From Providencia alcalifaciens (GTDB taxonomy: Bacteria > Pseudomonadota > Gammaproteobacteria > Enterobacterales > Enterobacteriaceae), in the NCBI GenBank assembly GCA_025961275.1, contig JAOQNJ010000001.1:641353-705352 (forward strand): a stretch of DNA of 64,000 nt. Direction: 5' to 3'. The notes under the pieces are model-generated. The model was not told the origin of the DNA. It saw nothing but the letters and a program-made list of their open reading frames with translations, and searched no databases. Position 1 is the first letter of the stretch; the number at the start of each line of letters is the position of its first letter. Positions 28,286 through 37,970 of the stretch are shown piece after piece. The position numbers and the translations under genes were made by a program.

Positions 28286-29647
28286 TTAAGACGCTAATAA
28301 ACTGAATACTTGATTTACTTTTTGTTCGCTTTTAATTCCAGGTTCAATTTCAACGCCTGAATTGAAATCTAATCCATTGCATAACAGTTTCGAAGCTTGA
28401 CGGCAGTTGTCTGCATTCAAGCCACCAGCGATCATCATGCGATATTTGCTATTTGTTGGGATTATTGACCAATCAAAGGATTGTCCAGTACCACCACGTC
28501 CATTATCGAGCAATAGCAAGTCTATAGGTTGGCCCTCAAACTGCGTTAAATCCGGTTGTGACATATCAACAGCTTTCCAAATTTCACACTGTTTGGGTAG
28601 AACTGTACGTAACTGATGGAGGTAGCTACTCTCTTCATTACCATGAAGTTGTACAGCGGATAAAACGAGTTGTTCTACCATATGTGCCACAAAATCAACA
28701 GATTGGTCACGAAACACACCAACATATTGTAATGGCACAGCGTGAATAATTTGCTTAGCCTGTGACAATGTCACTTTTCGTGGTGATTTTTCAGCAAAAA
28801 TTAATCCACCATAAGTTGCACCTGCTGTAAAGGCAGTATTGGCATCTTGTACTCGCGTCAAGCCACACACTTTATGTTCGCCGATTAACAATTTTTGTAT
28901 TGCTTTGCCGATATCAGCCTGTTCCATTAATGCACTACCGATGAGAAAGCCATTAGCAAATTTACTCAGCGATTGGATATGCTGGTGACGATGGATTCCT
29001 GATTCGCTGATCACAATCGTTCCTGCGGGTAATCTAGTTGCTAATTGCTTGGTGCGATTTAAATCAATTGAAAGGTCGCGTAAGTCTCGATTATTAATAC
29101 CAACAACACGAGCTTTTAGTTTAATCGCACGTTCGAGTTCTTCTTCATTACTTACTTCTGTTAACACGCCCATATTTAATTGGTGCGCAACTGCTGCGAG
29201 GGCGATATATTCCTCATCATTAAGAACAGAGAGCATTAATAGAATTGCATCAGCTTGATAATATCTTGCAAGATAAATTTGATATGAATCGACAATAAAA
29301 TCCTTACACAAAACAGGTTGTTTAACCGTGTTGCTAACTATCGTCAGATATTTCATATCACCCTGAAAATATTTCTCATCGGTGAGCACTGAAATGGCAG
29401 ATGCATAGGGCGCATAAATATTAGCAATAACCGCAGGATCGAAATCTTCTCTGATCAACCCTTTCGATGGGGACGCTTTTTTGCATTCAAGAATAAATAC
29501 CGGGCGTTTTGCTGACAGAGCATCATAAAATCTGCGGCTTGATGGCTTAATATCTTCAACGAAACTGTTTAATGGTTGTTGCGCTTTGCGTTCAACAAGA
29601 TAGGTAAGTTTATCATCAACAATTTTCTGTAATACTGTCGCTTTCAT
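28286..29647 (-). CDS. trpC: Bifunctional indole-3-glycerol-phosphate synthase / phosphoribosylanthranilate isomerase
   Basis: A fusion enzyme that catalyses two successive steps of tryptophan synthesis. The C-terminal isomerase (TrpF, from about 256) acts first, then the N-terminal synthase (TrpC, 1-255). Conserved synthase motifs are FILECKKASPSKG, LCKDFIVD, VVGINNRDL and ISESGI. Isomerase motifs are KVCGLT, VGVFRD, VQLHGNE and LLLDNGRGGTG. From the ATG at 29647 (MKATVLQKI) it has 453 residues, as in E. coli (453). A 17-codon upstream extension overlaps trpD and is not used. It starts one base after the trpD stop. Confidence 0.97.
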   Translation of the reverse strand: MKATVLQKIVDDKLTYLVERKAQQPLNSFVEDIKPSSRRFYDALSAKRPVFILECKKASPSKGLIREDFDPAVIANIYAPYASAISVLTDEKYFQGDMKYLTIVSNTVKQPVLCKDFIVDSYQIYLARYYQADAILLMLSVLNDEEYIALAAVAHQLNMGVLTEVSNEEELERAIKLKARVVGINNRDLRDLSIDLNRTKQLATRLPAGTIVISESGIHRHQHIQSLSKFANGFLIGSALMEQADIGKAIQKLLIGEHKVCGLTRVQDANTAFTAGATYGGLIFAEKSPRKVTLSQAKQIIHAVPLQYVGVFRDQSVDFVAHMVEQLVLSAVQLHGNEESSYLHQLRTVLPKQCEIWKAVDMSQPDLTQFEGQPIDLLLLDNGRGGTGQSFDWSIIPTNSKYRMMIAGGLNADNCRQASKLLCNGLDFNSGVEIEPGIKSEQKVNQVFSLLAS

Positions 29648-29648
29648 T

Positions 29649-30650
29649 TTATTGTTTCCTTGAAGCAAGTGCAGCGACGCGCTCAAACGCACGACCACTA
29701 CGAATAATATTTAATGCATGTTCGCTATTTTCTTTTAAGTTTTCATAACCATTGAGGCGCATCAGCATTGCTACGTTAGCTGCAACAGCGGCTTCATGTG
29801 CAGGTTTTCCGTGACCCTGTAACAAATTAGTGAGTAATACTCGATTTTCATCGGGTGTGCCACCTTCTAAGTCAGATAACTGATAGGGCTGTAAACCAAA
29901 ATCAGCTGCATTGAGTTGATAGAAAGACAGCTCTCCTTGGTTCAACTCTGTAACCTGTGTTGTGGAATGGAGAGAAACTTCATCCATTCCTCCACTGTGT
30001 ACCACAGCTGCACGTGTAAAACCAAGCATTTGTAACGTTTTCGCGACTGGCTCCACGAGTGACTCTTGGTAGACACCAACGAGTGAAATTGGCGGGCGAG
30101 CTGGGTTGATCAGTGGCCCCAAAACATTAAATAGGGTACGTGTTTTTAATTGTGTACGAACGGGTGCTGCATGACGAAATCCACTGTGATACTGAGGTGC
30201 AAATAAAAAGCATACTCCCAATTCATCTAAAGCATCACGTGCGCTTTGTGCGCTTAAATCGAGCGAAATTCCAAAAGCTGCTAGTAGATCGGAAGAACCT
30301 GAGCGACTTGAAACACTGCGGTTACCATGTTTGGCGACTTTAATACCACATTCAGCGGCAACAAATGCACTTGCTGTTGAAATATTGATACTATTTGCAC
30401 CATCTCCACCTGTTCCAACAATATCACTGAATTGATAATCAGGACGTGGGAATGGCTGTGCGTTTTCTAGGCAAGCCATAGCCGCACCTGCAATTTCTTC
30501 TGGCTGTTCGCCGCGCATTTTCATACTAATTAAAACGCCCGCTAATTGTGCTTCAGTCAGTTCACCGCGTATGATGGCATTAAATAAGATTTGGCTTTCT
30601 GGTTGAGTCAGTACTTGTGCACGAAATAATTTATCGAAAATAGTTTTCAT
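29649..30650 (-). CDS. trpD: Anthranilate phosphoribosyltransferase
   Basis: TrpD transfers the phosphoribosyl group of PRPP to anthranilate. From the ATG at 30650 (MKTIFDKLF) it has 333 residues. The PRPP-binding glycine loop [32 protein letters not shown] and the later [12 protein letters not shown] motif are all present. In E. coli this protein is the C-terminal half of a TrpG-TrpD fusion. Here it is a free-standing gene, 20 bases after trpG. The ORF can be extended 22 codons into the end of trpG, but family alignment supports the shorter form. Confidence 0.97.
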   Translation of the reverse strand: MKTIFDKLFRAQVLTQPESQILFNAIIRGELTEAQLAGVLISMKMRGEQPEEIAGAAMACLENAQPFPRPDYQFSDIVGTGGDGANSINISTASAFVAAECGIKVAKHGNRSVSSRSGSSDLLAAFGISLDLSAQSARDALDELGVCFLFAPQYHSGFRHAAPVRTQLKTRTLFNVLGPLINPARPPISLVGVYQESLVEPVAKTLQMLGFTRAAVVHSGGMDEVSLHSTTQVTELNQGELSFYQLNAADFGLQPYQLSDLEGGTPDENRVLLTNLLQGHGKPAHEAAVAANVAMLMRLNGYENLKENSEHALNIIRSGRAFERVAALASRKQ

Positions 30651-30670
30651 AATAGGTCTCTGTTCCCTGG

Positions 30671-31279
30671 CTAAAACGAAAATGTTAGCGTACTGGTTGG
30701 GCCTGAAAGCGCCCATACAACGGTTTTTTCCAGTAAAATCGCGCCTTGAGCCGTCAGGATGGATTCAGGATGGAACTGAAAACCACAAATGCGATCATCG
30801 TCATTACGCACTGCCATCACCATGCCATTTGATTGCGCACAAATAGTTAGTTTTTCAGGAATTTGACTACCAACGAGCGAATGATAACGCGCAACGGAAA
30901 TTGGATTATCTACACCTTCAAACATGGCTTGTTGATCATGTGTCGCCATGGATGATTTACCATGTAAAATTTCACCGGCAGCAGAAACATGCCCACCATA
31001 GGCTTCAATAATCGCTTGGTGTCCTAAGCAAATACCAATAACAGGGATCTTACCGATAACTTGATTTAGTACTTCTGGCATAGAGCCAGCATCACTTGGT
31101 TTACCAGGCCCTGGTGATAACACCAACAAAGGTGACTCCATATTATCAAGGACTGATAATATATGTGCCGCACTGACTGTGTTCCGATAGATGACAACGT
31201 TATGGCCGCCGGAACGTAATTGATCAACTAGGTTATAAGTAAAGGAGTCAACATTATCGAGTAATAATATGTTAGCCAT
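30671..31279 (-). CDS. trpG: Anthranilate synthase component II (glutamine amidotransferase)
   Basis: TrpG removes ammonia from glutamine and passes it to TrpE for anthranilate synthesis. The 202-residue class I amidotransferase has the nucleophile in GICLGHQ (C84) and the catalytic His/Glu in FQFHPES (H170, E172). It also has the oxyanion loop [10 protein letters not shown]. Typical free-standing TrpG proteins have about 193 residues; here the tail adds a few hydrophobic residues (LTFSF). Its start overlaps the trpE stop by one base, so equal amounts of TrpE and TrpG are favoured. Confidence 0.97.
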   Translation of the reverse strand: MANILLLDNVDSFTYNLVDQLRSGGHNVVIYRNTVSAAHILSVLDNMESPLLVLSPGPGKPSDAGSMPEVLNQVIGKIPVIGICLGHQAIIEAYGGHVSAAGEILHGKSSMATHDQQAMFEGVDNPISVARYHSLVGSQIPEKLTICAQSNGMVMAVRNDDDRICGFQFHPESILTAQGAILLEKTVVWALSGPTSTLTFSF

Positions 31280-32853
31280 TAGAATAACTCCTCTGCTTGG
31301 TGTGCTTGGGCAATTGCGCGGATTACTGCGCGGGCTTTGTTACGGGTTTCATCAGCTTCACCTTGTGGGGAGGAATCGAGTACGACACCACCGCCTGCTT
31401 GCACTGTAGCAATACCGTTTTCAACGTAGGCAGAGCGGATAACAATACAGGTGTCAAAATCACCTTTACCGTTGAAGTAGCCAACTGCGCCACCATAAGA
31501 GCCACGGCGCTCTTGTTCATATTCTGCAATCAACTGCATTGCCCTGACTTTTGGTGCACCGGTTAATGTCCCCATGTTCATGGAGGCTTGATAAGCATGA
31601 AAGATGTCGAGATCTGAGCGAAGCGTACCAACGACTTGGGAAACCAAATGCATAACGAACGAGTAGCGATCAACTTTCGTTAAATTTGCAACATACCGGC
31701 TACCGGCTTCACAGATACGAGCAAGGTCATTACGCGCTAAATCGACCAACATTAAATGTTCAGCTAGCTCTTTTTGATCAGTACGCATTGACAGTTCAAT
31801 CCGGCTATCGAGATCAAGGTCTATTGCACCCGAAGCATCACGCCCACGCGGGCGAGTGCCTGCAATGGGGTATATTTCCACTTTCCGATTGCTGGCACTG
31901 TATTTCAATGCACTTTCAGGAGAAGCACCAAACAATGAAAAATCATTATCTTGCATAAAAAACATATAAGGACTTGGGTTTTGAGTTTTTAACTTCTGAT
32001 AGGCAATTAATGGATAAGGGCAAGGCATTGAAAATTTTCGTGATGGTACAACTTGGAAGATATCACCACGGTAGATAGCCTCTTTCATTGAATTGACAAC
32101 GGCGCGATATTGTTCGTCGCTTTTATTTGTTTTAACTGTAAATTCAGAGGTTGAACCTAATGAAAGAGGTGATAAGAATGGACGACATGACTCAATAATT
32201 TCATTGTGACGCAAAGTTACTGAGGCAACATTGCTATCATCTGTTGAAAATAAGCAACTTTTTAGACGAGCAGCTTGGTTTTGGTGATCGATCACTAAAT
32301 AATGTTCTGCGACAAAGAAGCAGTAATCAGGGCAATTATTGATGGTTTTGACTTCCGGAAGTGATTCAAAACTTGCAATTAAATCGTATGCAAATAAGCC
32401 ACCTACGAATAAATTTTCCGGTTTATCTGAATAAGCTTGCGCGAGTTCCGGTAATAAACGCAATACATTTAAGCAAGAAGTGCTTTTTAAGCGGCTATCT
32501 TCATCTAGATCATTATTCGGTTGATTAAATGTCAGTGTTAGGTGTTGCGATGACAATTCACTATGTTGGGCTTTATTAGTTAATGGTTCTGCCATTATTG
32601 CCAGTAATTGGCGGCCATTTTCAGTTAGTGCTTCAATTTCAACACGTTGGCCGAACGCACGGATGCGTAACGCGCTGTCAACAATTAATAGGCTTTGCAA
32701 ATTAGCTTTGCTGGTTATTTCGGCAGATTCTAACAGCATGGTTGCTGGGGTGTTGTGGCACAGGTGATTAAACAGCAAAGTCGGGTCTTGCTGATAGTTA
32801 ATTGGGCTATCCAGATAATTAAAATGTGCTAATGTTGTGTTTTGGTTGTTCAT
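31279..32853 (-). CDS. trpE: Anthranilate synthase component I
   Basis: TrpE converts chorismate to anthranilate using ammonia from TrpG and is the feedback-inhibited first step. The 524-residue protein has an N-terminal regulatory domain with the tryptophan-binding LLESAEI motif near residue 40. The C-terminal chorismate-binding domain (about 250-520) includes [51 protein letters not shown] and GAVGYF. Length matches E. coli (520). It is the first structural gene after the leader and attenuator. Confidence 0.98.
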   Translation of the reverse strand: MNNQNTTLAHFNYLDSPINYQQDPTLLFNHLCHNTPATMLLESAEITSKANLQSLLIVDSALRIRAFGQRVEIEALTENGRQLLAIMAEPLTNKAQHSELSSQHLTLTFNQPNNDLDEDSRLKSTSCLNVLRLLPELAQAYSDKPENLFVGGLFAYDLIASFESLPEVKTINNCPDYCFFVAEHYLVIDHQNQAARLKSCLFSTDDSNVASVTLRHNEIIESCRPFLSPLSLGSTSEFTVKTNKSDEQYRAVVNSMKEAIYRGDIFQVVPSRKFSMPCPYPLIAYQKLKTQNPSPYMFFMQDNDFSLFGASPESALKYSASNRKVEIYPIAGTRPRGRDASGAIDLDLDSRIELSMRTDQKELAEHLMLVDLARNDLARICEAGSRYVANLTKVDRYSFVMHLVSQVVGTLRSDLDIFHAYQASMNMGTLTGAPKVRAMQLIAEYEQERRGSYGGAVGYFNGKGDFDTCIVIRSAYVENGIATVQAGGGVVLDSSPQGEADETRNKARAVIRAIAQAHQAEELF

Positions 32854-32883
32854 TTCGTTGCCTTTTAGCTATTTTTAGACATA

Positions 32884-32910
32884 AAAAAACCCGCTGACAG
32901 AGGCGGGTTT
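32884..32910 (-). terminator. trp attenuator
   Basis: On the minus strand AAACCCGC pairs with GCGGGTTT and is followed by seven T, about 30 bp upstream of trpE. An alternative pairing of upstream GGGCGG (inside trpL) with the CCGCC at the base of this stem would disrupt it, as in the classical antiterminator. Confidence 0.9.
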
Positions 32911-32929
32911 GGCACTGAGGCATATCAAA

Positions 32930-33001
32930 TTATGCATGTGCGGCTTCCGCCCAATTAGGGAAGTTGCGCCACCAACGATTTGATAAACGAATAATAGTCA
33001 T
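32930..33001 (-). CDS. trpL: trp operon leader peptide
   Basis: A 23-residue peptide that senses charged tRNA-Trp and is not known to have another function. It reads M-T-I-I-R-L-S-N-R-W-W-R-N-F-P-N-W and ends in E-A-A-H-A. Three tryptophans (10, 11 and 17) include the tandem pair seen in enterobacterial TrpL; E. coli has two. GAGG lies upstream of the start. Ribosome stalling at the Trp codons would free the GGGCGG segment for antitermination. It sits between the promoter/operator and the attenuator. Confidence 0.9.
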   Translation of the reverse strand: MTIIRLSNRWWRNFPNWAEAAHA

Positions 33002-33052
33002 ACAGTGCCTCACTGGATAATCAAATTAACTTAGGCTACCAAGCCGTCCTGC

Positions 33053-33086
33053 GTACTAGTTAACTGGATCGCGGTGTTTGTGTCAA
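33053..33086 (-). promoter_or_regulatory. trp promoter and TrpR operator
   Basis: On the minus strand a consensus -35 TTGACA (33086-33081), a 17-bp spacer and the -10 TTAACT (33063-33058) are visible. The -10 lies inside the palindrome GTACTAGTTAACTGGATC (plus-strand reading, 33053-33070), which matches the E. coli trp operator except in its right arm. This places TrpR binding over the -10 box. Confidence 0.92.
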
Positions 33087-33143
33087 GCTGTTTGTTAATT
33101 ATTCAGAAAAAAAACAAAAATGAGGAAAGGAGAAAAACGAGTT

Positions 33144-34016
33144 ATGTCACAATTTTCAAGTCCATTACTGACGCGCTATGATTTACATTGTCATACAACT
33201 GCATCCGATGGTGAATTATCACCCGCGAGTGTGATCGATCGTGCAATTGAAATGGGTGTTCATGTATTATCCATTACGGATCATGATACTTGTGAAGGGG
33301 TGATTCAGGCTCGAGAATATCTAGCTCAAACTCAACAATCACTCACGCTGATTAATGGCGTAGAAATTTCCACGTTGTGGGACAATATTGAAATTCATAT
33401 TGTTGGGCTCAATTTTTCGCCATCAGCAGCAGCGATGGTTCAATTGTTAGAACAGCAATCTAAATTACGTTTAGAACGTGGAATTGAAATTGGTAGACGA
33501 TTACAAAAAGCGGGTATTCCCGATGCATGGAAAAATGCATCAGAAATCTCAGCCGGTGGGCAAGTAACAAGGGCTCATTTTGCTCAATACCTCTTAAAAA
33601 TAAGCAAAGAAAAAACGATTAATAATGTTTTCAAGCGTTATCTAGCAAAAGGTAAAACAGGTTATGTATCCGCAAAATGGTGCACGATTGATGAAGCTGT
33701 CGATGCAATCCATCGTGCTGGTGGAATTGCTGTTTTAGCACATCCATCTAAATATCAATTATCGAATAAATGGCAAAAAAGGTTAGTGGCGTATTTTAAA
33801 GATTGTCACGGTGACGCTATGGAGGTTTCTCATTGTCAGCAACCTCCCAATGAAAAGCAATATTTGGCAGAACTTGCACAACTAGCAAATTTAAAAACGT
33901 CAGTTGGTTCTGATTTCCATCGACCTTGTTCGTGGATTGAATTGGGACGCAACTTATGGCTACCTAATGATGAACAGGCAGTTTGGACATTGTGGGATGA
34001 AGTGAAAACTGCATAA
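33144..34016 (+). CDS. rnm: PHP-domain 5'-3' exoribonuclease / phosphatase RNase AM
   Basis: Formerly YciV. In E. coli this PHP-family enzyme trims 5' ends of short RNAs and rRNA precursors and hydrolyses 3',5'-nucleotide bisphosphates. The 290-residue protein has the metal-binding motifs YDLHCHTTASDG, ITDHDT, NGVEIST, EIHIVGL and GSDFHRP typical of PHP phosphoesterases. I start at the ATG at 33144 (MSQFSSPLL), ten bases after AAGGAG; an ATG at 33120 overlaps that site. It is divergent from the trp operon, as in E. coli, and shares its intergenic region with the trp operator. Confidence 0.93.
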   Translation: MSQFSSPLLTRYDLHCHTTASDGELSPASVIDRAIEMGVHVLSITDHDTCEGVIQAREYLAQTQQSLTLINGVEISTLWDNIEIHIVGLNFSPSAAAMVQLLEQQSKLRLERGIEIGRRLQKAGIPDAWKNASEISAGGQVTRAHFAQYLLKISKEKTINNVFKRYLAKGKTGYVSAKWCTIDEAVDAIHRAGGIAVLAHPSKYQLSNKWQKRLVAYFKDCHGDAMEVSHCQQPPNEKQYLAELAQLANLKTSVGSDFHRPCSWIELGRNLWLPNDEQAVWTLWDEVKTA

Positions 34017-34169
34017 GACGTTGATGTATCGCCAATGCGGTGTAGAATAAAATAAATGAAAGACGAAAAATTTTGCCGTTGTAGGCTTGTTTTTCGTTTT
34101 GTGAGTAGATAGTGCCATTTTCAGGTTTTTACCGGATGATACTGTCAATACCAAAGATCAGAGGTTTGT

Positions 34170-34790
34170 ATGAGTCAGTTTTTTTATATCCATCCGGATA
34201 ACCCACAAGCACGGCTGATAACTCAGAGTGTTGAAATTTTAAATAAAGGTGGCGTGATTGTTTATCCAACCGATTCAGGATATGCGATAGGTTGCCGGTT
34301 AGAAGATAAAGATGCATTACAGCGCATATGCCGCATTCGCCAAATTGATGCGAACCACAATTTTACTTTAATGTGTCGTGATCTCTCTGAATTATCAAAT
34401 TATTCACATGTCGATAATACCGCATTCCGACTAATCAAAAATAATACGCCTGGTAATTATACATTTATCCTTCGTGGTACAAAAGAAGTGCCTCGTCGTT
34501 TGATGAATGAAAAACGTAAAACTATCGGTCTAAGAGTACCTTCAAATCCAATTGCTCGTGATTTATTGGAAGTGGTTGGTGAGCCATTAATGTCGACTAG
34601 CCTGATCATGCCTGGAGATGATTTTACACAGTCTGATCCCGAGGCAATCCGTGACTTACTCGGAAAACAAGTTGATTTAGTGATCCACGGTGGTGACATC
34701 GGTCAAAAACCGACAACCGTTATTGATTTAACGGGTGATGGCCCCGTTGTTGTGCGCGTTGGCACTGGTGACCCATCCCCCTTCGAATAA
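34170..34790 (+). CDS. yciO: YrdC/Sua5-like protein YciO
   Basis: A 206-residue protein with the YrdC fold. Relatives (TsaC/Sua5) make the threonylcarbamoyl-AMP used in t6A tRNA modification; YciO itself has weak or different activity and its role is not settled. Motifs include GGVIVYPTDSGYAIGC near the N-terminus, KRKTIGLRVPSNPIA and the closing GDGPVVVRVGTGD. AGAGG lies six bases before the ATG. The order rnm-yciO-rluB is as in E. coli. The gaps of 153 and 140 bp to its neighbours do not exclude co-transcription. Confidence 0.92.
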   Translation: MSQFFYIHPDNPQARLITQSVEILNKGGVIVYPTDSGYAIGCRLEDKDALQRICRIRQIDANHNFTLMCRDLSELSNYSHVDNTAFRLIKNNTPGNYTFILRGTKEVPRRLMNEKRKTIGLRVPSNPIARDLLEVVGEPLMSTSLIMPGDDFTQSDPEAIRDLLGKQVDLVIHGGDIGQKPTTVIDLTGDGPVVVRVGTGDPSPFE

Positions 34791-34930
34791 GCGATAATAT
34801 AAGCTTATAGATTAATAATAGGGGTTCACCCTAAACCTGTGTATAATGCGCAGGTTTTCCAATTCGATATTTTTCGTGAGATGTTACGGAAAAGTATTTG
34901 ACGCCTGTGAAGGCGACAGCTGAGGGTTAT

Positions 34931-35848
34931 ATGAGCGTTAAACCGCAACAAACTGAAAAATTACAAAAAATTCTTGCCCGCTCAGGGCATGGCTCCCGTC
35001 GTGAAATTGAAACCTTTTTAAAAGAAGGCCGTATTAGTGTTGATGGTAAAAAAGCGACACTGGGCGACCGTATTGAGGTTAAACCATCTATTAAAATTAG
35101 GTTAGATGGACAATTGTTAGCGATAAAAGAACCAGAAAAAGAGATCTGTCGTGTGATGGCTTATTACAAGCCTGAAGGGGAGTTATGTACTCGCCATGAC
35201 CCAGAAGGTCGTCCAACAGTATTTAACCGTTTACCTAAGCTTATCGGGGCACGTTGGATTGCGGTAGGGCGTCTTGATGTGAATACGAGTGGGCTGCTGC
35301 TGTTTACCACAGATGGTGAGCTTGCAAACCGCTTAATGCATCCAAGCCGCGAAGTTGAACGTGAATACGCTGTACGTGTTTTTGGTGAGATTACTGAAGC
35401 GAAATTAAGCCAATTAACCAAGGGAGTCCAACTTGAAGATGGTCCCGCATCTTTTAAAACCGTGTCTTATCGTGGTGGTGAAGGGATGAACCAATGGTAT
35501 AACGTAACCTTAACTGAAGGACGTAACCGTGAAGTTCGTCGTCTTTGGGAGGCTGTTGGTGTTCAAGTTAGTCGTTTGATCCGTGTCAGATATGGTGATA
35601 TAGACTTGCCTAAGGGGCTTCCACGTGGTGGTTGGACCGAGCTTGGTCTTGAGCAAACTAATTACTTAAGAGAGCTCGTTGGGCTTACTGCGGAAACAGA
35701 GTCAAAAGTGGCAGTTGAACGTGACCAACGGCGTCTTAAAGCAAATCAAATTCGTCGTGCTGTTAAACGTCATTCGCAAGCTGCGGGTAGACCTGCAACT
35801 AAGCGTCAGTCATCAAGACCAACAGCGAAGCGCCGTACACGTATTTAA
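34931..35848 (+). CDS. rluB: 23S rRNA pseudouridine(2605) synthase RluB
   Basis: RluB isomerises U2605 of 23S rRNA. The 305-residue protein has an S4 RNA-binding domain (about 12-75, [15 protein letters not shown]). The RsuA-family catalytic domain has the active-site aspartate in [17 protein letters not shown]. The C-terminal tail is basic and low-complexity, rich in Arg, Ser and Thr ([15 protein letters not shown] and beyond). The start is the ATG at 34931 (MSVKPQQTE), preceded by GAGGG; the frame extends 11 codons upstream to a TTG without family support. A hairpin terminator follows the gene. Confidence 0.96.
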   Translation: MSVKPQQTEKLQKILARSGHGSRREIETFLKEGRISVDGKKATLGDRIEVKPSIKIRLDGQLLAIKEPEKEICRVMAYYKPEGELCTRHDPEGRPTVFNRLPKLIGARWIAVGRLDVNTSGLLLFTTDGELANRLMHPSREVEREYAVRVFGEITEAKLSQLTKGVQLEDGPASFKTVSYRGGEGMNQWYNVTLTEGRNREVRRLWEAVGVQVSRLIRVRYGDIDLPKGLPRGGWTELGLEQTNYLRELVGLTAETESKVAVERDQRRLKANQIRRAVKRHSQAAGRPATKRQSSRPTAKRRTRI

Positions 35849-36487
35849 TTGTAGTTGATTATAAAAGCTCGATAAATATAGGGTTGTGGAGATATCCGCA
35901 ACCCTATTTTAGTAAGTATTATGAAAGACATTCCTTTTTATTGAATTTTTTGAATGTACTTCATAAATAATGTTAATTTATAATTATTGATATCATAGAC
36001 TCCTCTTTATAACATTCGCCAAATAAAAAATAGTTTTCAGTTTTAATTAAAATTCATGAGTAATATAAAAATCTGATATAAAGCCTTGAAAAGGGATGGC
36101 TTTGCATTTATATAAAATATAAATGAATTACTTAGAAGGTAAACTCCCTCTATTATAGTATTTTATTTATGATTTTGTCTTTATCATTATTCTGTATGGC
36201 TAAGATGTTTGATTTTATTTCAAACCCTATAAGTACTGTCTCCAATGGAATTTTAGGGTGGCTCATTGCATACGATTCATAAAATTTCACTATCTTTTAC
36301 TTTCATTTTATTGATAATAAAAATGGTTTTTAAGTGCGTCTATTACGTATACTTAATTATTATTAAATATACTAATTTAATCACATACATATCATATTTC
36401 AAACTGTATGGCCTTTCTGACTATTATGTTACTTTAATTTATTTGGTATGTAGTTTAAGTTTTTATTAATAGAGGATGAGTTTTAAA
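35849..36487. other. A/T-rich left flank of the accessory insert
   Basis: After the rluB terminator about 580 bp are strikingly A/T-rich. A 37-codon frame at 36169-36282 looks peptide-like (ends W-L-I-A-Y-D-S) but lacks a visible ribosome-binding site. A 67-codon frame at 36266-36469 is low-complexity and probably chance. The stretch likely holds the promoter of the downstream split gene. Confidence 0.5.
35878..35910 (+). terminator. Terminator of rluB
   Basis: ATAGGGTTG pairs with CAACCCTAT around a loop of about 12 nt and is followed by TTT. It lies about 30 bp after the rluB stop. Confidence 0.75.
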
Positions 36488-37904
36488 ATGTCAAATATTG
36501 GATTTTTTAATAATCTAACCATATCTTTACATAAAATTATTGGAGGAAATATATCAAAGGAAACGGCAAATAATTTGCTTGATAAAATTAAAAATATATA
36601 CAATAAAGGGGGAACAATACCTCAAAATGTTATAGATGCACTAGAAAAAAATCGCGAAAAACCCAGAAAAAAATCCGGATATTACAAAAAAAATAAAATT
36701 GGTACTAGAAGAGATTCATTCATCTAATGCTATTAGTACTTTAGATAATCAGATTAAGGTTGTTGAAGGTAATATTTCGAAAAATAATAATAAAATTAAA
36801 AGTACTTTTGAGATTGATCGCGATATAGCAAGGGATATAAGAAAATGCACAACCAAAATACTACCCGATAATAGCGTTAAGAATTCAGATATCCATTTTC
36901 GATTGTCTGTTTCTGCACGTGCAAGCAAACATGGTGTGAATTTACAATCACCTGAAGAAATTGAAGGGAAAATAGTTAATATTCAAGTGGATATTAACAA
37001 ATTATCTCGAAAAAGTGAGTTATTAACTCTAATTAAATTATGTAATATGTTACGTGAGGTGACGAACTCTGGTTCATATAATAATATGACTGTGGAGGAT
37101 AAGGAACAGTTCCGCAAAGAAAAATCACAGAAATTTGAAACAGTTTTCTGTAAAGAAATAATTGAATATTTTGCTGCAAGTCAAGAAATGACGAAACTCT
37201 GTGAATATAAAGCAATAAAGCCATTTACATCGGATGAAATTAAAAAAATATTACCTGATAATTCCTATGAAAATATAACATATACGGAAATGATGGATTC
37301 TGTGTTGAAAAAAGTCGAAAGCAAAGAAAGTAAATGTTCTAAGTTGAAAAATGACTTAAAAGAAGTTCAAATGGAAATTGACACGAATGAAATCGAAGCT
37401 GCCAAGGAATATGTCTCATCATCAAACGATAGTACTACCGCAAAAAAATTAATAGCTATTTTAGGCAAGCGAGAAGATCAAATTAAGGCATCTAAGGATG
37501 CACCTAAAAAAGTAGAAATCGCTAAAAATCAACTGAGTGCATTAACTGAGATGAAAGAAGTGGCAGTAGAAACTAAGGATAACAGCCAACATCTACAATT
37601 GATGGATCAAGTGCTGCTGGCGCTGAGAGTAGGCAATAAAACCGGACTTGAGATTTTGCAGTATAATCAAGACTTGCAAAATGAAGTAGAAACATCTAGG
37701 GGTGAGGCATTTGCTACACAGCAAGAAATTGATAATATGTTGGCAGCTAATACCTCGCTTCACAAGATATCAACAAGTAATGATACAAAACCTGATACTC
37801 AAAATAGTTCATTATCTCAGTTACCAACTATACCTGACCATGATCCATCAATAGATAGCATATCTGAAACAGCGAGGAAAACTAAAGTGAAAATCGCAGG
37901 ATAG
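36488..37904 (+). pseudogene. Unrecognised coiled-coil-like protein, split by a +1 frameshift
   Basis: I do not recognise this protein. Two frames overlap: 36488-36727 (MSNIGFFNN...) and an open frame from 36645 to 37904. Reading one fewer A in the seven-A run at 36645-36651 joins them into a coherent 471-residue product (...ALEKIAKNPEKNPDIT...). Other possible slip sites are A-runs at 36667-36673 and 36686-36693. The body is helical, Lys/Glu-rich and coiled-coil-like. It has two copies of K-I-L-P-D-N-S about 130 residues apart, five cysteines, no signal peptide and no membrane span, and ends in a Ser/Pro-rich tail. It is A/T-rich with many ATA and AGA codons, unlike its neighbours, which suggests acquisition. 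It could be an effector-like protein, but nothing shows it. Confidence 0.6.
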
Positions 37905-37923
37905 GCGTATTTTACTATATTGC

Positions 37924-37956
37924 CGATAGCACCAGAAATAATCTAAGGTGCTATCG
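37924..37956. terminator. Hairpin between the split gene and btuR
   Basis: CGATAGCACC pairs perfectly with GGTGCTATCG around a 13-nt loop, between convergent genes. Neither side has a good T-run, so its strength as a terminator is uncertain. Confidence 0.5.
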
Positions 37957-37970
37957 ACACGAAAATAGAC

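Noticed and set aside
36266-36469. 67-codon plus-strand frame before the split gene
   Set aside because: Low-complexity Ile/Leu/Tyr sequence expected by chance in A/T-rich DNA; no ribosome-binding site.
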